Source: Morganella psychrotolerans (GTDB lineage Bacteria > Pseudomonadota > Gammaproteobacteria > Enterobacterales > Enterobacteriaceae). Taken from it: 64,000 nt of DNA. Of this stretch, positions 54,923 to 63,664 are shown piece by piece; position 1 is the first letter of the stretch, and each line of letters opens with the position of its first letter. The position numbers were made by a program, and so were the translations under genes. The stretch is from NCBI RefSeq assembly GCF_001676055.1, contig NZ_LZEX01000001.1:62001-126000 (forward strand). Direction: 5' to 3'. Below the pieces are notes generated by a model that did not search any database, was not told the origin of the DNA, and saw nothing but the letters and a program-made list of their open reading frames with translations.

Positions 54923-55659
54923 TCCGCGTTAATCAGCTCAGTTATCACACCGGCCAGCGCCCGTTGTTTGACAAATTAACATTTAGTCAGCCGCAGGGCT
55001 CTGTCGCGGCGGTTCTCGGCCCGAACGGGCGCGGAAAAACCACACTACTGCGCCTGCTGCTGTCACTGCAAAAAGGAGCGACCGGCAAGGTAAAACTGAA
55101 TGCGCCGGCAGCTTATGTGCCGCAACTCAGTGGCGCACTGTTTAACTATTCTGTCCGTACTATGGTCAGCCTGGGGCGCGTGCGACACCTTTCCTGGTAT
55201 GCCTCACCTTCCCGCCGTGACCATGACATCACCGATCAGGCCATGGCCGATCTCGGACTGACTCTGTTTGCAGATAAACCGTTCAATCTGCTCAGCGGCG
55301 GTGAAAAACAGATGGTGATGATTGCCCGCGCACTGGCAGGAGAACCGGAAATTCTGATCCTCGACGAACCAACCTCTGCCCTTGATTTAGCCAATCAGGA
55401 CACCGTGCTGTCCGTGCTGAAGATGCTGGCGGCAGAGCGCGGAAAAACGATTTTATTCACCAGCCATTATCCGCAGCATGCCCTGCATATTGCTGATTAT
55501 TCATTGCTTTTGTTCAGCGGCACACATGCACAGTTCGGCGACAGCAACAGTATGCTTACCGCTGAAAATCTTGAAAAACTGTACCAAATCCCTGTGGCAG
55601 TCACCCCCGTGACGTCTCAGAACCGGCAGACCTGCGGGGTTATCCCGCTGTTCCGCTGA
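54919..55659 (+). CDS. ABC importer ATPase, FecE-type
   Basis: The 246-residue ATPase has Walker A GPNGRGKTTLL, the signature LSGGEKQMVMIARAL, Walker B EILILDEPTSALDL and the H-loop ILFTSHYPQHALHIAD. In FecE/BtuD relatives the Walker A usually has GSGKS or GAGKS; here it is GRGKT. It powers the importer formed with the upstream permease and binding protein. Confidence 0.92.
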   Translation: MIRVNQLSYHTGQRPLFDKLTFSQPQGSVAAVLGPNGRGKTTLLRLLLSLQKGATGKVKLNAPAAYVPQLSGALFNYSVRTMVSLGRVRHLSWYASPSRRDHDITDQAMADLGLTLFADKPFNLLSGGEKQMVMIARALAGEPEILILDEPTSALDLANQDTVLSVLKMLAAERGKTILFTSHYPQHALHIADYSLLLFSGTHAQFGDSNSMLTAENLEKLYQIPVAVTPVTSQNRQTCGVIPLFR

Positions 55660-55680
55660 CGACAACCATTATATTTAACC

Positions 55681-55740
55681 ATACCCAACGTCATTCAGAA
55701 TGCAGCCAACGAACCTGCAGTTTGAATGAATAAGGGTATA
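55681..55740. repeat. Shortened ERIC element
   Basis: This 60-base copy keeps both ERIC ends (ATACCCAACGTCATTCAGAA and GAATGAATAAGGGTATA) but lacks the core. It directly abuts a full copy, giving a tandem pair. Confidence 0.8.
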
Positions 55741-55861
55741 CCCAACGTCATTCAAGTTGCGGGAAGGCGGCAAGGGAAGACTGACGGGGAGCATACATCA
55801 GTATGTGACCCGGCGGGCTGAGCGTAGCCAACGAACCTGCAGTTTGAATGAATAAGGGTAT
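55737..55861. repeat. Complete ERIC element in tandem with a short one
   Basis: The 125-base copy is nearly the same as the one at 49577-49701, including GCATACATCAGTATGTGACC. It ends 15 bases before the cupin start codon and forms part of that gene's leader. Confidence 0.85.
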
Positions 55862-55876
55862 ATAAGGACACTTATT

Positions 55877-56218
55877 ATGAGCGACAACACCATCACCCCG
55901 GCACAAGCCCTGATTATCGCCGATCTCGTGAACTACACTGAACAAGGGATTTCCAGCCGTGTGCTGGCAAAAAACGGCGGCGGCAACATTACGCTGTTTG
56001 CCTTCGATAAGGGTCAGGCGCTGTCTGAACACAGCGCACCGTTCGATGCCATTGTTATGGTGGCTGAAGGCAGCCTTACCCTGACTATCGCAGGTGTTCC
56101 GGTGACAGCCAAGCCGGGTGAAATCATCCGCATGCCTGCCAATATTCCTCATGCGGTGGATGCACCGGAGCAGGCAAAAATGCTGCTGGTGATGTTACGC
56201 GAACCAGAAACCAAATAG
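55877..56218 (+). CDS. Cupin-domain protein
   Basis: The 113-residue protein is a single cupin: FDAIVMVAEGSLTLTIAGVP carries the first motif region and PGEIIRMPANIPHAVDAPEQ the second, with the metal-binding His. It may bind a metal or small ligand or act as an isomerase or sensor. It starts after two ERIC elements that separate it from the ABC operon, and the methyltransferase gene follows ten bases later. A link to metal uptake is only suggested by position. Confidence 0.85.
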   Translation: MSDNTITPAQALIIADLVNYTEQGISSRVLAKNGGGNITLFAFDKGQALSEHSAPFDAIVMVAEGSLTLTIAGVPVTAKPGEIIRMPANIPHAVDAPEQAKMLLVMLREPETK

Positions 56219-56227
56219 GATAAACTG

Positions 56228-56998
56228 ATGGAAAGCACACACACAGGTCATGAAGCCGGGCACAAATTTCTGGCTCGGTTAGGTAAAAAGCGCCTGCGCC
56301 CCGGCGGACGGATTGCCACCGAATGGTTACTGTCACACAGCGGCCTGCAATCTGACAGCCGTGTACTGGAAATTGCCTGCAATATGGGCACAACAGCCAT
56401 TGAAATTGCACAGCGCTTTCAGTGTCATATCACCGGTATTGATATGGATAAACAGGCACTTGCCAATGCGCGGAAAAATATTCTGCAAAACGGATTATCC
56501 CACCTGGTGACTGTGCAGGAAGCCGATGCCTCCAAACTGCCGTTTCCGGATAACCATTTTGATGTGGTCATTAATGAAGCGATGCTGACTATGTATGCAG
56601 ATAAAGCCAAAACGCGTCTGGTGCAGGAATATTTACGGGTACTGAAACCGGGCGGACGTCTGTTAACCCATGATATCGCCCTGACCACCCCGCGTGAGGA
56701 AGAGTGCGTCACACAGGAGATGCAGGCAGCAATCCATGTAAAAGCACAACCAATGCTCAGTGATGACTGGCTTGCACTGTTCCGTGATGCAGGGTTTTGC
56801 AATGTTTCCCGCTCTGAAGGCGCGATGACCCTGATGACGCCGAAAGGCATGCTGCACGACGAAGGTATTGCCGGGACACTGAAGATAATCCGCAACGCGC
56901 TGAAAAAAGAGAACCGCCCGCAGTTTTTACAGATGTTCCGCCACTTCCGCGCGAACCGCGACCGCCTGCGGTATATTGCGGTGGTTAGTACGAAGTAA
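56228..56998 (+). CDS. Class I SAM-dependent methyltransferase
   Basis: The 256-residue protein has motif I VLEIACNMGTTAIEIAQRF, an acidic loop end at GIDMDKQALANARKN, a mid motif DNHFDVVINEAMLTMY and post-motif VLKPGGRLLTHDIAL, all typical of small-molecule methyltransferases of the UbiE/ubiquinone type. It is directly downstream of the cupin gene (ten bases) and likely co-expressed. The acceptor is unknown. Confidence 0.85.
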   Translation: MESTHTGHEAGHKFLARLGKKRLRPGGRIATEWLLSHSGLQSDSRVLEIACNMGTTAIEIAQRFQCHITGIDMDKQALANARKNILQNGLSHLVTVQEADASKLPFPDNHFDVVINEAMLTMYADKAKTRLVQEYLRVLKPGGRLLTHDIALTTPREEECVTQEMQAAIHVKAQPMLSDDWLALFRDAGFCNVSRSEGAMTLMTPKGMLHDEGIAGTLKIIRNALKKENRPQFLQMFRHFRANRDRLRYIAVVSTK

Positions 56999-57020
56999 TA
57001 TATAATCTATTTATCTTATG

Positions 57021-57049
57021 AAAACAAAACGCGCCGGGCAACCGGCGCA
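57021..57049 (-). terminator. Terminator of the Hxs operon
   Basis: On the minus strand the stem GCGCCGG / CCGGCGC is followed by GTTTTGTTTT. It lies about 50 bases past the last gene of the Hxs set. Confidence 0.8.
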
Positions 57050-57099
57050 TTTACCATAAATAGTTTTATTCAAAAATAAGCCGGTGTATATTATCCCGA

Positions 57100-57399
57100 T
57101 CACTCAACTTCCGGGTCGTAGCTATTTCCATCCTCATCTTCTGCAACAAGAACACCATAACCATCCCACCGGACATCAACATCAACGTCGTCACCCTCTG
57201 TATTCGTAATAACACCGGTTCCGTACCGGCCACGAATATCAATATTTCCTTCAATAGTGTCCCCGTTATCATCAGTTCCGGAAACATCGTAGTTATAACC
57301 GTAGGGTGAACCATCATACCGGTAGTTATACAGATATTCATCTGCAAAAACCTCTCCGGAAATCAGTATTAATGCGGTACAAAAAATAATAATTTTCAT
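57100..57399 (-). CDS. Small acidic secreted protein of the Hxs locus
   Basis: The 99-residue product has a signal peptide (MKIIIFCTALILISGEVFA) followed by a Tyr/Gly/Asp-rich domain (YLYNYRYDGSPYGYNYDVSG, GYGVLVAEDEDGNSYDPEVE). The start at 57399 is chosen for the signal peptide; the frame open from 57432 overlaps hxsA. It is the last gene of the minus-strand Hxs set, 30 bases after hxsA. I do not recognise it; its repeated small beta-hairpin-like DG/DDNGD turns suggest a beta-rich extracellular protein and a possible partner of HxsA. Confidence 0.7.
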   Translation of the reverse strand: MKIIIFCTALILISGEVFADEYLYNYRYDGSPYGYNYDVSGTDDNGDTIEGNIDIRGRYGTGVITNTEGDDVDVDVRWDGYGVLVAEDEDGNSYDPEVE

Positions 57400-57428
57400 A
57401 TAACTCAGTTTATTATTCAGATTAAAAA

Positions 57429-57983
57429 TCAATTTGTTGCATATAAGCTTAATGAATTGAGCAAATCAACATCAATATATACACCGCCCGGCAAATTACT
57501 TACCTCTCTATAACGGCTGATGGCATCACGTGTTTGAGGTCCCATAACACCATCGATGGTTCCTGTGAAAAAGTGGCGTTCAAATAAGGCATACTGCACC
57601 CGCATAATCAATCGTTTACGCTGCTCACCAGTATTTGCCGTCTGATTAAGGTTCTGCGAAATATCGCGGTTCCTGTTTGTACTTTGTGATGTTTCTGTCC
57701 GGGCCGGAGCCGAATAAACCGGGGATGAATCAACCGGTGCGGCACGATAATATCCTCCGCCGGAAGATGAACGGTGCGAACTGTGACTGCTGTGGCTACG
57801 GTGCGAACTATGACTGCGGTGACCGGCAATATAAAATGGTGTTTCTGTATTCAGCGGTGAAAATATCAGATCGTCAGGCAGGAGTGAGGTGATATTTTCC
57901 GGTGCAACCGCCGGGCCGGCTGTCGCCTGGCTATTCAGCATAAGAAAACCGGGCAACAACGCAGCAAGATTCCATTTTTTCAT
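57429..57983 (-). CDS. hxsA: His-Xaa-Ser repeat protein HxsA (modified substrate)
   Basis: The 184-residue product begins with a signal peptide (MKKWNLAALLPGFLMLNSQA) and contains six His-Xaa-Ser triads in residues about 55-72 (HRSHSSHRSHSSHSSHRS). Its C-terminal 60 residues are a peptidoglycan-binding-type domain (RVQYALFERHFFTGTIDGVM then GPQTRDAISRYREVS). In the Hxs system this repeat is thought to be the site modified by two radical-SAM enzymes. The start at 57983 follows GAGGG and overlaps the end of hxsC. The chemistry of modification has not, to my knowledge, been shown. Confidence 0.9.
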   Translation of the reverse strand: MKKWNLAALLPGFLMLNSQATAGPAVAPENITSLLPDDLIFSPLNTETPFYIAGHRSHSSHRSHSSHSSHRSSSGGGYYRAAPVDSSPVYSAPARTETSQSTNRNRDISQNLNQTANTGEQRKRLIMRVQYALFERHFFTGTIDGVMGPQTRDAISRYREVSNLPGGVYIDVDLLNSLSLYATN

Positions 57984-59083
57984 AATATAGCCCTCGGTAA
58001 CTGGTGATATCGTCCGTAAGAGGAACTGAAATAACCGCCGCATGCATTTATTTTCCGGCAATTTGTACATTCCGGCGGATAATAATTTTTCCAGTCTGAA
58101 ATAGATTGGATACTGTACGGCCATAGCGCTTCAGGAAGATGGCATAACGGATAATTAAACAACACTATCTGTAATTGACATCTTTCCGCAGTCCGGATGG
58201 CGGCTGAAAGGTATTGTTGGTAATTTTTAGGTTCCTCATACAATTGTAGCCAGTTTTTACGCGCCCATCCTTCAGCTTCCGGGTTCATCACTGAAATCTG
58301 ACTAATATTAGAAAAAACCCGTCCGGCCATTTCTGTCACCGCAGGAAGATCCTGATAATTGGATTTTACCGGAATAAACCTCAGTTCAATCGGTATACCG
58401 CTGTTACCTGCGTTGATAATTCCGCTGACCGTCTCCCTGAAGGCACCTGTACTGCCGACAAGATAATCGTGCCGGGCTGCGCAAGCCGAATATAAAGGAA
58501 TACCAAATGAAACAGATAAGCCTTTTAACACATCAACTATTTCAGCAGTAAATGCCAGTTCATTAAACGCCCTGCCATTCGTCAGAATATGCAACGGCGT
58601 TGCGGGACTGTTCGCTTGAATAAATTGCAAAAATTCAACAAACTGCCTGCCATACAGTAAGGGTTCTCCGCCACTTATGCCCATAAGTTTATCGGATTTA
58701 AATGCAGCAATCGCCCGGGCGGCAACATCAAGCAGCCAGTCATCATTCATATTTTTAGGCGGCTGAGAACAGAAAAGGCACAAATTATTACAACGCTCTG
58801 TCACCAGTAGCGTGTTATGGTTTGCTTTGCCTGAGAGTATCACTCTTAATTTCTGGTGTGTTACTGAGGCGATATCACCATTATCAATCGCCGCATAGAG
58901 TTCCGGGTCAGTAATACAACTAACAGCACCCGTCATATCACAAATATCATTTTTATCTTGTATTACAATGATATTGTCAAAATAAAATTCAGGGGCTGCC
59001 AGTTTATGTTTATAGAGTTGATAATATCCGGGTAATACCGTTTCATTCAGATCAAACGTATCCAGCCTCTGTACCTCAGACAT
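57980..59083 (-). CDS. hxsC: His-Xaa-Ser system radical SAM maturase HxsC
   Basis: The 367-residue protein has the radical-SAM motif TERCNNLCLFCSQPPKN (Cys-x3-Cys-x2-Cys, near residue 97), MGISGGEPLLYGRQFVEFLQ, and a C-terminal Cys cluster (PPECTNCRKINACGGYFSSS) for a further Fe-S site. It matches HxsC, one of two maturases in the Hxs cassette. It starts eight bases inside hxsB and ends in hxsA, so the cassette is tightly coupled. Confidence 0.9.
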   Translation of the reverse strand: MSEVQRLDTFDLNETVLPGYYQLYKHKLAAPEFYFDNIIVIQDKNDICDMTGAVSCITDPELYAAIDNGDIASVTHQKLRVILSGKANHNTLLVTERCNNLCLFCSQPPKNMNDDWLLDVAARAIAAFKSDKLMGISGGEPLLYGRQFVEFLQFIQANSPATPLHILTNGRAFNELAFTAEIVDVLKGLSVSFGIPLYSACAARHDYLVGSTGAFRETVSGIINAGNSGIPIELRFIPVKSNYQDLPAVTEMAGRVFSNISQISVMNPEAEGWARKNWLQLYEEPKNYQQYLSAAIRTAERCQLQIVLFNYPLCHLPEALWPYSIQSISDWKNYYPPECTNCRKINACGGYFSSSYGRYHQLPRAIL

Positions 59084-60467
59084 ATGACCATCCTTTCAGA
59101 ATTTCTATTTCTGCATCATCTGAATTTTGATTCATTTTTTGAATAAGCAGACTGAACAGACCTTTATGATAAGCACAAAAACGTGACATGCTTTTATTTC
59201 CGACCGGTTCGCCAAACCGGCTGATATTCTGGCACGGATCTACACCACAAAATGGTTGATATGCACAGGTATTACATGCCGTCTGAGTAATATTAAAAGA
59301 GTTTGACAGTATATGTTGATATATCGGATTAGCTGAAAACGATAAATTATTAATATCCCCCACAGAGAAATCAATCTCAGGATGTACCTTTTGCAGCATT
59401 CTGGACTCATCGCTGCCATACAGTTTTCCGTCATAATTAAACAGCAGGCTGTTAAAAATCACACCACCGGGAGATTTTAAATCCGCATAACCGCAAAACA
59501 TTGGATTATTCAATCTTTTTATATGTATAGCCGCTGAATGCTCAACAAAACATATTCCGTTTTTATTGTAGTCAATAATTAAGTCAAGCAGCTCCCGGTA
59601 AAAATGCATGTATTCATCTATTGAGTATTCATCTTTTTTCTTGGCAAAACCATACGGACTTATTGGTCTGATAAAAATATCAGTAATTCCGAGCTCGTTA
59701 TGTACATCAAGCAGTGCGCCGGGCTGTGACAACAGTGCTTTTGTTACCGTCGTAATCGTTGATACACGATCGCGCCCGATACTATCCTGCAATCTTTTTA
59801 TATTGTCAGTTGCCAGTTTAAATGAGTTGCCATCAGGCAATAGCCTGTTTTTATTATGAATAAATTCATTTCCATCCAATGATACTGAATAATAAACCGG
59901 TTTATTCTCTGACCAGGTAATCATGTGGTCATTCAGTAGTGATAAACTTGTTGCAATAATTAGCTCAAAACTGCCTTCACCTAACTGCAGGACAGCTTCC
60001 TGATAGATATACTCAATCAAATCAAAGCGAATAAGAGGTTCTCCACCCTGTATTTCAATTTTAAATGGCTTTGATGAGAGTTTTTTTATTACTGAAATAA
60101 TCTGCGGGACAGCACTTTCCGGCAGGTCATTATCCGCAGAATTAAGCGATGCTCTGCTGACCTGGCAATATTTACAGGTATGGTCACAGCGCAAGGTCGG
60201 TACAATCATAAAAATAGGGCCGAATTTCATTTCTGCCGATAATTTTTTTCCTAATGCTGAAGCATGCATTTTTTCAGCTGTAAAAACATCGTCACTGATA
60301 AAAAATTTACTTTCCAGCTCAGCATTGACAAGTGCATCCTGTGTTTTTCCATCACTGACTAAATCATTCAGGTCGTTGTCGTTTATAACCATAGAAAAAC
60401 CGGCAGGATTACTGATAAATATATACTTATCATCAATCCTGTTGAAATTAAATGGCAATAATGTCAT
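59076..60467 (-). CDS. hxsB: His-Xaa-Ser system radical SAM maturase HxsB
   Basis: The 463-residue protein has the radical-SAM motif LRCDHTCKYCQVSRASLN (Cys-x3-Cys-x2-Cys near residue 94), IEIQGGEPLIRFDLIEYIY, and a SPASM-type C-terminus (CNTCAYQPFCGVDPCQNISR, then RFCAYHKGLF) that binds auxiliary clusters. Enzymes of this class modify peptide side chains or backbones. It fits HxsB, and overlaps hxsD by four bases and hxsC by eight. Confidence 0.9.
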   Translation of the reverse strand: MTLLPFNFNRIDDKYIFISNPAGFSMVINDNDLNDLVSDGKTQDALVNAELESKFFISDDVFTAEKMHASALGKKLSAEMKFGPIFMIVPTLRCDHTCKYCQVSRASLNSADNDLPESAVPQIISVIKKLSSKPFKIEIQGGEPLIRFDLIEYIYQEAVLQLGEGSFELIIATSLSLLNDHMITWSENKPVYYSVSLDGNEFIHNKNRLLPDGNSFKLATDNIKRLQDSIGRDRVSTITTVTKALLSQPGALLDVHNELGITDIFIRPISPYGFAKKKDEYSIDEYMHFYRELLDLIIDYNKNGICFVEHSAAIHIKRLNNPMFCGYADLKSPGGVIFNSLLFNYDGKLYGSDESRMLQKVHPEIDFSVGDINNLSFSANPIYQHILSNSFNITQTACNTCAYQPFCGVDPCQNISRFGEPVGNKSMSRFCAYHKGLFSLLIQKMNQNSDDAEIEILKGWSYV

Positions 60468-60733
60468 TTCGACAGCCTCGCATCCAGACTCAGTAACACT
60501 TTATTTATTATTGATTCACGTATATTTTTGGTCTTAGCATCAATTTGCTCCCTTAAAATATAATCGTTAAGTAATTGTTGGAAATGAAATAAAGTCTCAT
60601 CATCTATCAGAGTGACTTCAAATGTCATCGCCTCTTCGGATAAAGACCATTTTGTTTCTGCTGACAGCCAATATAATGCCTGCCTGATAACATTCTCAGA
60701 ATATCGGTTTTTATTGAGTGATATGACTGCCAT
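60464..60733 (-). CDS. hxsD: His-Xaa-Ser system protein HxsD
   Basis: The 89-residue protein (VISLNKNRYSENVIRQALYW; FEVTLIDDETLFHFQQLLND) is the size and type of HxsD, a small cassette member that may serve as leader-binding or scaffold protein, comparable in role to the PqqD-like recognition elements of other radical-SAM systems; that role is inferred. It is the first gene of the operon and ends by a four-base overlap with hxsB. Confidence 0.82.
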   Translation of the reverse strand: MAVISLNKNRYSENVIRQALYWLSAETKWSLSEEAMTFEVTLIDDETLFHFQQLLNDYILREQIDAKTKNIRESIINKVLLSLDARLSK

Positions 60734-61134
60734 TTCAGATCGCCTTTAAATAAAAACGAATATAACTTATCTGAATTTCTCATTCAATCCTGAATAAATA
60801 CATCGGTATATATACCTGGCTAAAGCAATCCACCCGAATTTTATCAATCTGGCTGGATTCAACCAACACACGGTCACCGGTTTTGACGATATTATGCCTC
60901 AGACGCGATCTGTTGTTCTGCAGTCAGTTCTGTTTTAATGAGATGGTTCATGCTCATCAGGCGTTATAAAATCAAGTATCTTCATTGCTCACAGGTATAC
61001 ATCAAATAGTTAATATTTGATGTATTTATTGTTCATATGGATTAATGTTATTTTTAATATTTGTTTACACTTCATTAAGTATGTTTCCGATATAACATGG
61101 CTATTCTTTTTTATCATTAACTGTATGAAATAAA
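60734..61134. other. Divergent intergenic region between hxsD and the ATP-grasp gene
   Basis: About 400 AT-rich bases. A 21-codon frame on the minus strand (60892-60957) and two shorter ones on the plus strand exist but have no ribosome-binding sites. Promoters for both directions must lie here. Confidence 0.5.
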
Positions 61135-61914
61135 ATGCAAATAATATACCCTGGTAACTATTCAAATCCTGATCTTCCGGATGACATGTTTGAGGCGGAG
61201 TATTATTTCGCTCAAAAGAAAAAAATTCCCTGCCTGTTACTTCATCCGGAAAGCACGGTAACGGGAAAATATCAATTCTCCGGTACATTCAATCCTGATA
61301 TCCCTGTTATCTGGCGAGGGTGGATGCTGAATACTAAAGAGTATCAGCAATTACACCGGGCGATTGCATTGCTCGGCAGTACCATGCTGAGTTCCGCTGA
61401 TGATTACATCAGAAATCATCATATCACCGGCTGGTATGAGTGCTGCCGGGAGTTTACACCGGAAACCGTTATCACATCAGTTGATGCAGACTTTGAGGAA
61501 GTGACCCGAAATCTCCGATGGCCGGCATACTTTGTTAAAGATTATGTAAAGTCACTGACAACAAACCGGGGATCCATCGCCAAAAATGCAGATGAGATAC
61601 GTGAAATAATTAAACTCATTGCACATTATCGCGGAGAAATTGAAGGTGGCATCTGTCTGCGTCATATTGAATATTTTATTGAAAACACTGAGCGCCGGTA
61701 TTTTGTCCTTAATAAAATAATATATTCAGCGGATGATAACATCCCGCCCATTGTGTATGACATTGCCGATAAAATAAACACACCTTTTTTCTCTGTTGAT
61801 ATCACAGAAAATACAGCAGGTGAACTACGTTTGATTGAAATTGGTGACGGTCAGGTTTCAGATATTAAAGAGTGGGATATTGCGAGATTTATTTTAATGC
61901 TGAATAATCAGTAA
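61135..61914 (+). CDS. ATP-grasp domain protein, R2K-clade type
   Basis: The 259-residue protein shows ATP-grasp features: WPAYFVKDYVKSLTTNRGS with the nucleotide-binding Lys, EIEGGICLRHIEYF, and a metal-binding C-terminal segment TAGELRLIEIGDGQVSD. This is the arrangement of the R2K (DUF4343-like) ATP-grasp group, whose members are thought to ligate amino acids or peptides to an acceptor. It is divergent from the Hxs operon, 400 bases away. The ribosome-binding site is poor. A functional link with Hxs is possible but unproved. Confidence 0.7.
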   Translation: MQIIYPGNYSNPDLPDDMFEAEYYFAQKKKIPCLLLHPESTVTGKYQFSGTFNPDIPVIWRGWMLNTKEYQQLHRAIALLGSTMLSSADDYIRNHHITGWYECCREFTPETVITSVDADFEEVTRNLRWPAYFVKDYVKSLTTNRGSIAKNADEIREIIKLIAHYRGEIEGGICLRHIEYFIENTERRYFVLNKIIYSADDNIPPIVYDIADKINTPFFSVDITENTAGELRLIEIGDGQVSDIKEWDIARFILMLNNQ

Positions 61915-61993
61915 AAATAATATGTTAGTATTCAGGTTATTGACTAAATTATCTCTGTCAAAAGAGAGTCTACCGCGGTTAACAGGATGTTTA

Positions 61994-62416
61994 ATGAGCA
62001 GAAATGGCAGCCGGTATACAAAAGAAAACCGACGAAAACAACTGATTCTCAAAAGAAAAAAATCACATCCTGTACGGGTATTTCTCCGGAGCCGTGATTT
62101 TTTAGCTAAATCGATACTCAGCATCATTATATTCGGTATGATTATTTACTCACATAGTAAAGAAACAAGTAACCTGACGCTCATTATTTACATAGCTATA
62201 TCTATGCTTTTATTTCCATTTGCAAAAAAAGCGAGCGATGATTTAATACGCCATCATTTCTCAGAGAAGACATTTAAAATTATTAATGAGAGCAGGATAA
62301 CCAGCCATGGTTCTTTTTACTTGGTAATCATCATGATAATTACCATTCCTCTTGCCACAGGCTATTTTATATATTACGCAATAGATTATTATAATAAATT
62401 TAAAGATGATAATTAA
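61994..62416 (+). CDS. Small membrane protein
   Basis: The 140-residue product has a very basic N-terminus (NRRKQLILKRKKSHPVR) and three membrane segments (LAKSILSIIIFGMIIY, LIIYIAISMLLFPFA, FYLVIIMIITIPLATGYFIY). The start at 61994 is preferred over 61922 because AGGAT lies upstream and the extension has no clear site. It follows the ATP-grasp gene by 80 bases on the same strand. Size and topology resemble some immunity proteins, but I do not recognise it. Confidence 0.6.
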   Translation: MSRNGSRYTKENRRKQLILKRKKSHPVRVFLRSRDFLAKSILSIIIFGMIIYSHSKETSNLTLIIYIAISMLLFPFAKKASDDLIRHHFSEKTFKIINESRITSHGSFYLVIIMIITIPLATGYFIYYAIDYYNKFKDDN

Positions 62417-62433
62417 AAAACCAGCATAGCCAA

Positions 62434-62463
62434 AGTCCCGCGCTAACATAACGCAGGACTTCG
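62434..62463. terminator. Hairpin between the membrane-protein gene and ycgN
   Basis: AAGTCCCGCG and ACGCAGGACTT pair with one mismatch. It sits between two convergent genes and probably ends both transcripts, though no long T-run is present. Confidence 0.55.
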
Positions 62464-62484
62464 GAAATAACGTTTTTTGACTGA

Positions 62485-62931
62485 TTACAACCCACCCTCG
62501 GGCTTATTCAGGATATGATCTTCCCAGTTCTGAACCACACTTTCCGGCACTGCAATATGGCGCACGGTAATACCGTTTTGGTGCATCAGGGATTTTGATC
62601 CGCTGATTAACGGATGCCAGGGTAATAATGAATTCCCTTCCGAAATTCGGCGGTAGGCGCAGGTTAACGGCAGCCAGGCGTCAAATGTCAGCAGATTTTC
62701 CCGTGTCAGTTTTATACAATCAGGCTCATAACGGAACCGGTCTTCATAATGGCGGCACTTGCAACTTTTAATATCCAGCTGGTTGCAGGCAACATCAGTG
62801 AAATAAATTTCATCGGTGTCTGCGTCCATCAATTTCTGCAAACAACACTGTCCGCAGCCATCACACAATGATTCCCACTCTTCATCACTCATTTCATCGA
62901 GGGTTTTCACCGTCCAGAATGGTTGAGACAT
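62485..62931 (-). CDS. ycgN: YcgN, UPF0260 metal-binding protein
   Basis: The 148-residue protein has the UPF0260 cysteine pattern [20 protein letters not shown], then [18 protein letters not shown] and a CIKLT segment, which should bind iron or zinc. It is the partner of ycgM in E. coli. Its function is not established. It begins 52 bases after the ycgM stop on the same strand. Confidence 0.9.
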   Translation of the reverse strand: MSQPFWTVKTLDEMSDEEWESLCDGCGQCCLQKLMDADTDEIYFTDVACNQLDIKSCKCRHYEDRFRYEPDCIKLTRENLLTFDAWLPLTCAYRRISEGNSLLPWHPLISGSKSLMHQNGITVRHIAVPESVVQNWEDHILNKPEGGL

Positions 62932-62983
62932 TTTATATTTCCTTCTTATAACTTTTATTTTTTATCTTTTACCGTGACAACCA

Positions 62984-63640
62984 TCAGATTACCCGGGTTG
63001 TCAGCATATAATCATTAACTGCTATTTTCAGCATATCGCCGGAGACCAGCGGCCCGACACCTTCAGGAGTTCCCGTCAGAATAATATCACCGGGGCGCAG
63101 GGTGAAATAACGGGACATATAGCTTATCAGCGGGACAATCGGCGTCAGCATATCGCGGGTATTGCCCTGCTGACGTAATTCACCATTGACGGTCAGGCTG
63201 AGCGTGACATTTTGCGGGTCAGGAAATTCATTAACCGGAATAAAACCGGATACCGGCGCTGAACCATCAAAGGCTTTGCTCTTTTCCCACGGCTGTCCGG
63301 CTGCTTTCAGTTTACTCTGAACATCCCGCAGGGTTAAATCAAGCGCGATACCAAACCCGGCGATGGCACGGGCGCAGCGATCTTCATTTGCCTGTTTCAG
63401 CGGTGCGCCAATCAGCACTGCCAGCTCAGTCTCATGATGTACCTCACCAAACTCTTTCGGGATGGCGACGGGCTGGCGTAAATCACACAGTGCCGTTTCC
63501 GGTTTAATAAAAAGAAGAGGTTCAGCGGCTGTCTGAGATTTCATCTCTGCGACATGTTTCGCATAATTAAGCCCCACACAGACCACTTTACCTGCCGGGA
63601 AGTCGAGGAGAGCGCCCTGCCAGTCACGATGCTGATACAT
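62984..63640 (-). CDS. ycgM: Fumarylacetoacetate hydrolase-family protein YcgM
   Basis: The 218-residue protein belongs to the fumarylacetoacetate hydrolase family (VCVGLNYAKHVAEMKS, EVHHETELAVLIGAPL, DLTLRDVQSKLKAAGQPWEK, LTGTPEGVGPLVSGD). Metal ligands are the His/Glu of VHHETELAV. Such enzymes cleave or decarboxylate oxaloacetate-like or acylpyruvate substrates. It precedes ycgN, as in E. coli. Confidence 0.92.
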   Translation of the reverse strand: MYQHRDWQGALLDFPAGKVVCVGLNYAKHVAEMKSQTAAEPLLFIKPETALCDLRQPVAIPKEFGEVHHETELAVLIGAPLKQANEDRCARAIAGFGIALDLTLRDVQSKLKAAGQPWEKSKAFDGSAPVSGFIPVNEFPDPQNVTLSLTVNGELRQQGNTRDMLTPIVPLISYMSRYFTLRPGDIILTGTPEGVGPLVSGDMLKIAVNDYMLTTRVI

Positions 63641-63664
63641 AGTTTTACCCCTTAATTTATTATA

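Noticed and set aside
60892-60957. 21-codon frame on the minus strand upstream of hxsD (MSMNHLIKTELTAEQQIASE...)
   Set aside because: It has no ribosome-binding site and no visible relation to HXS repeats; it may be a relic. Kept out of the gene list.
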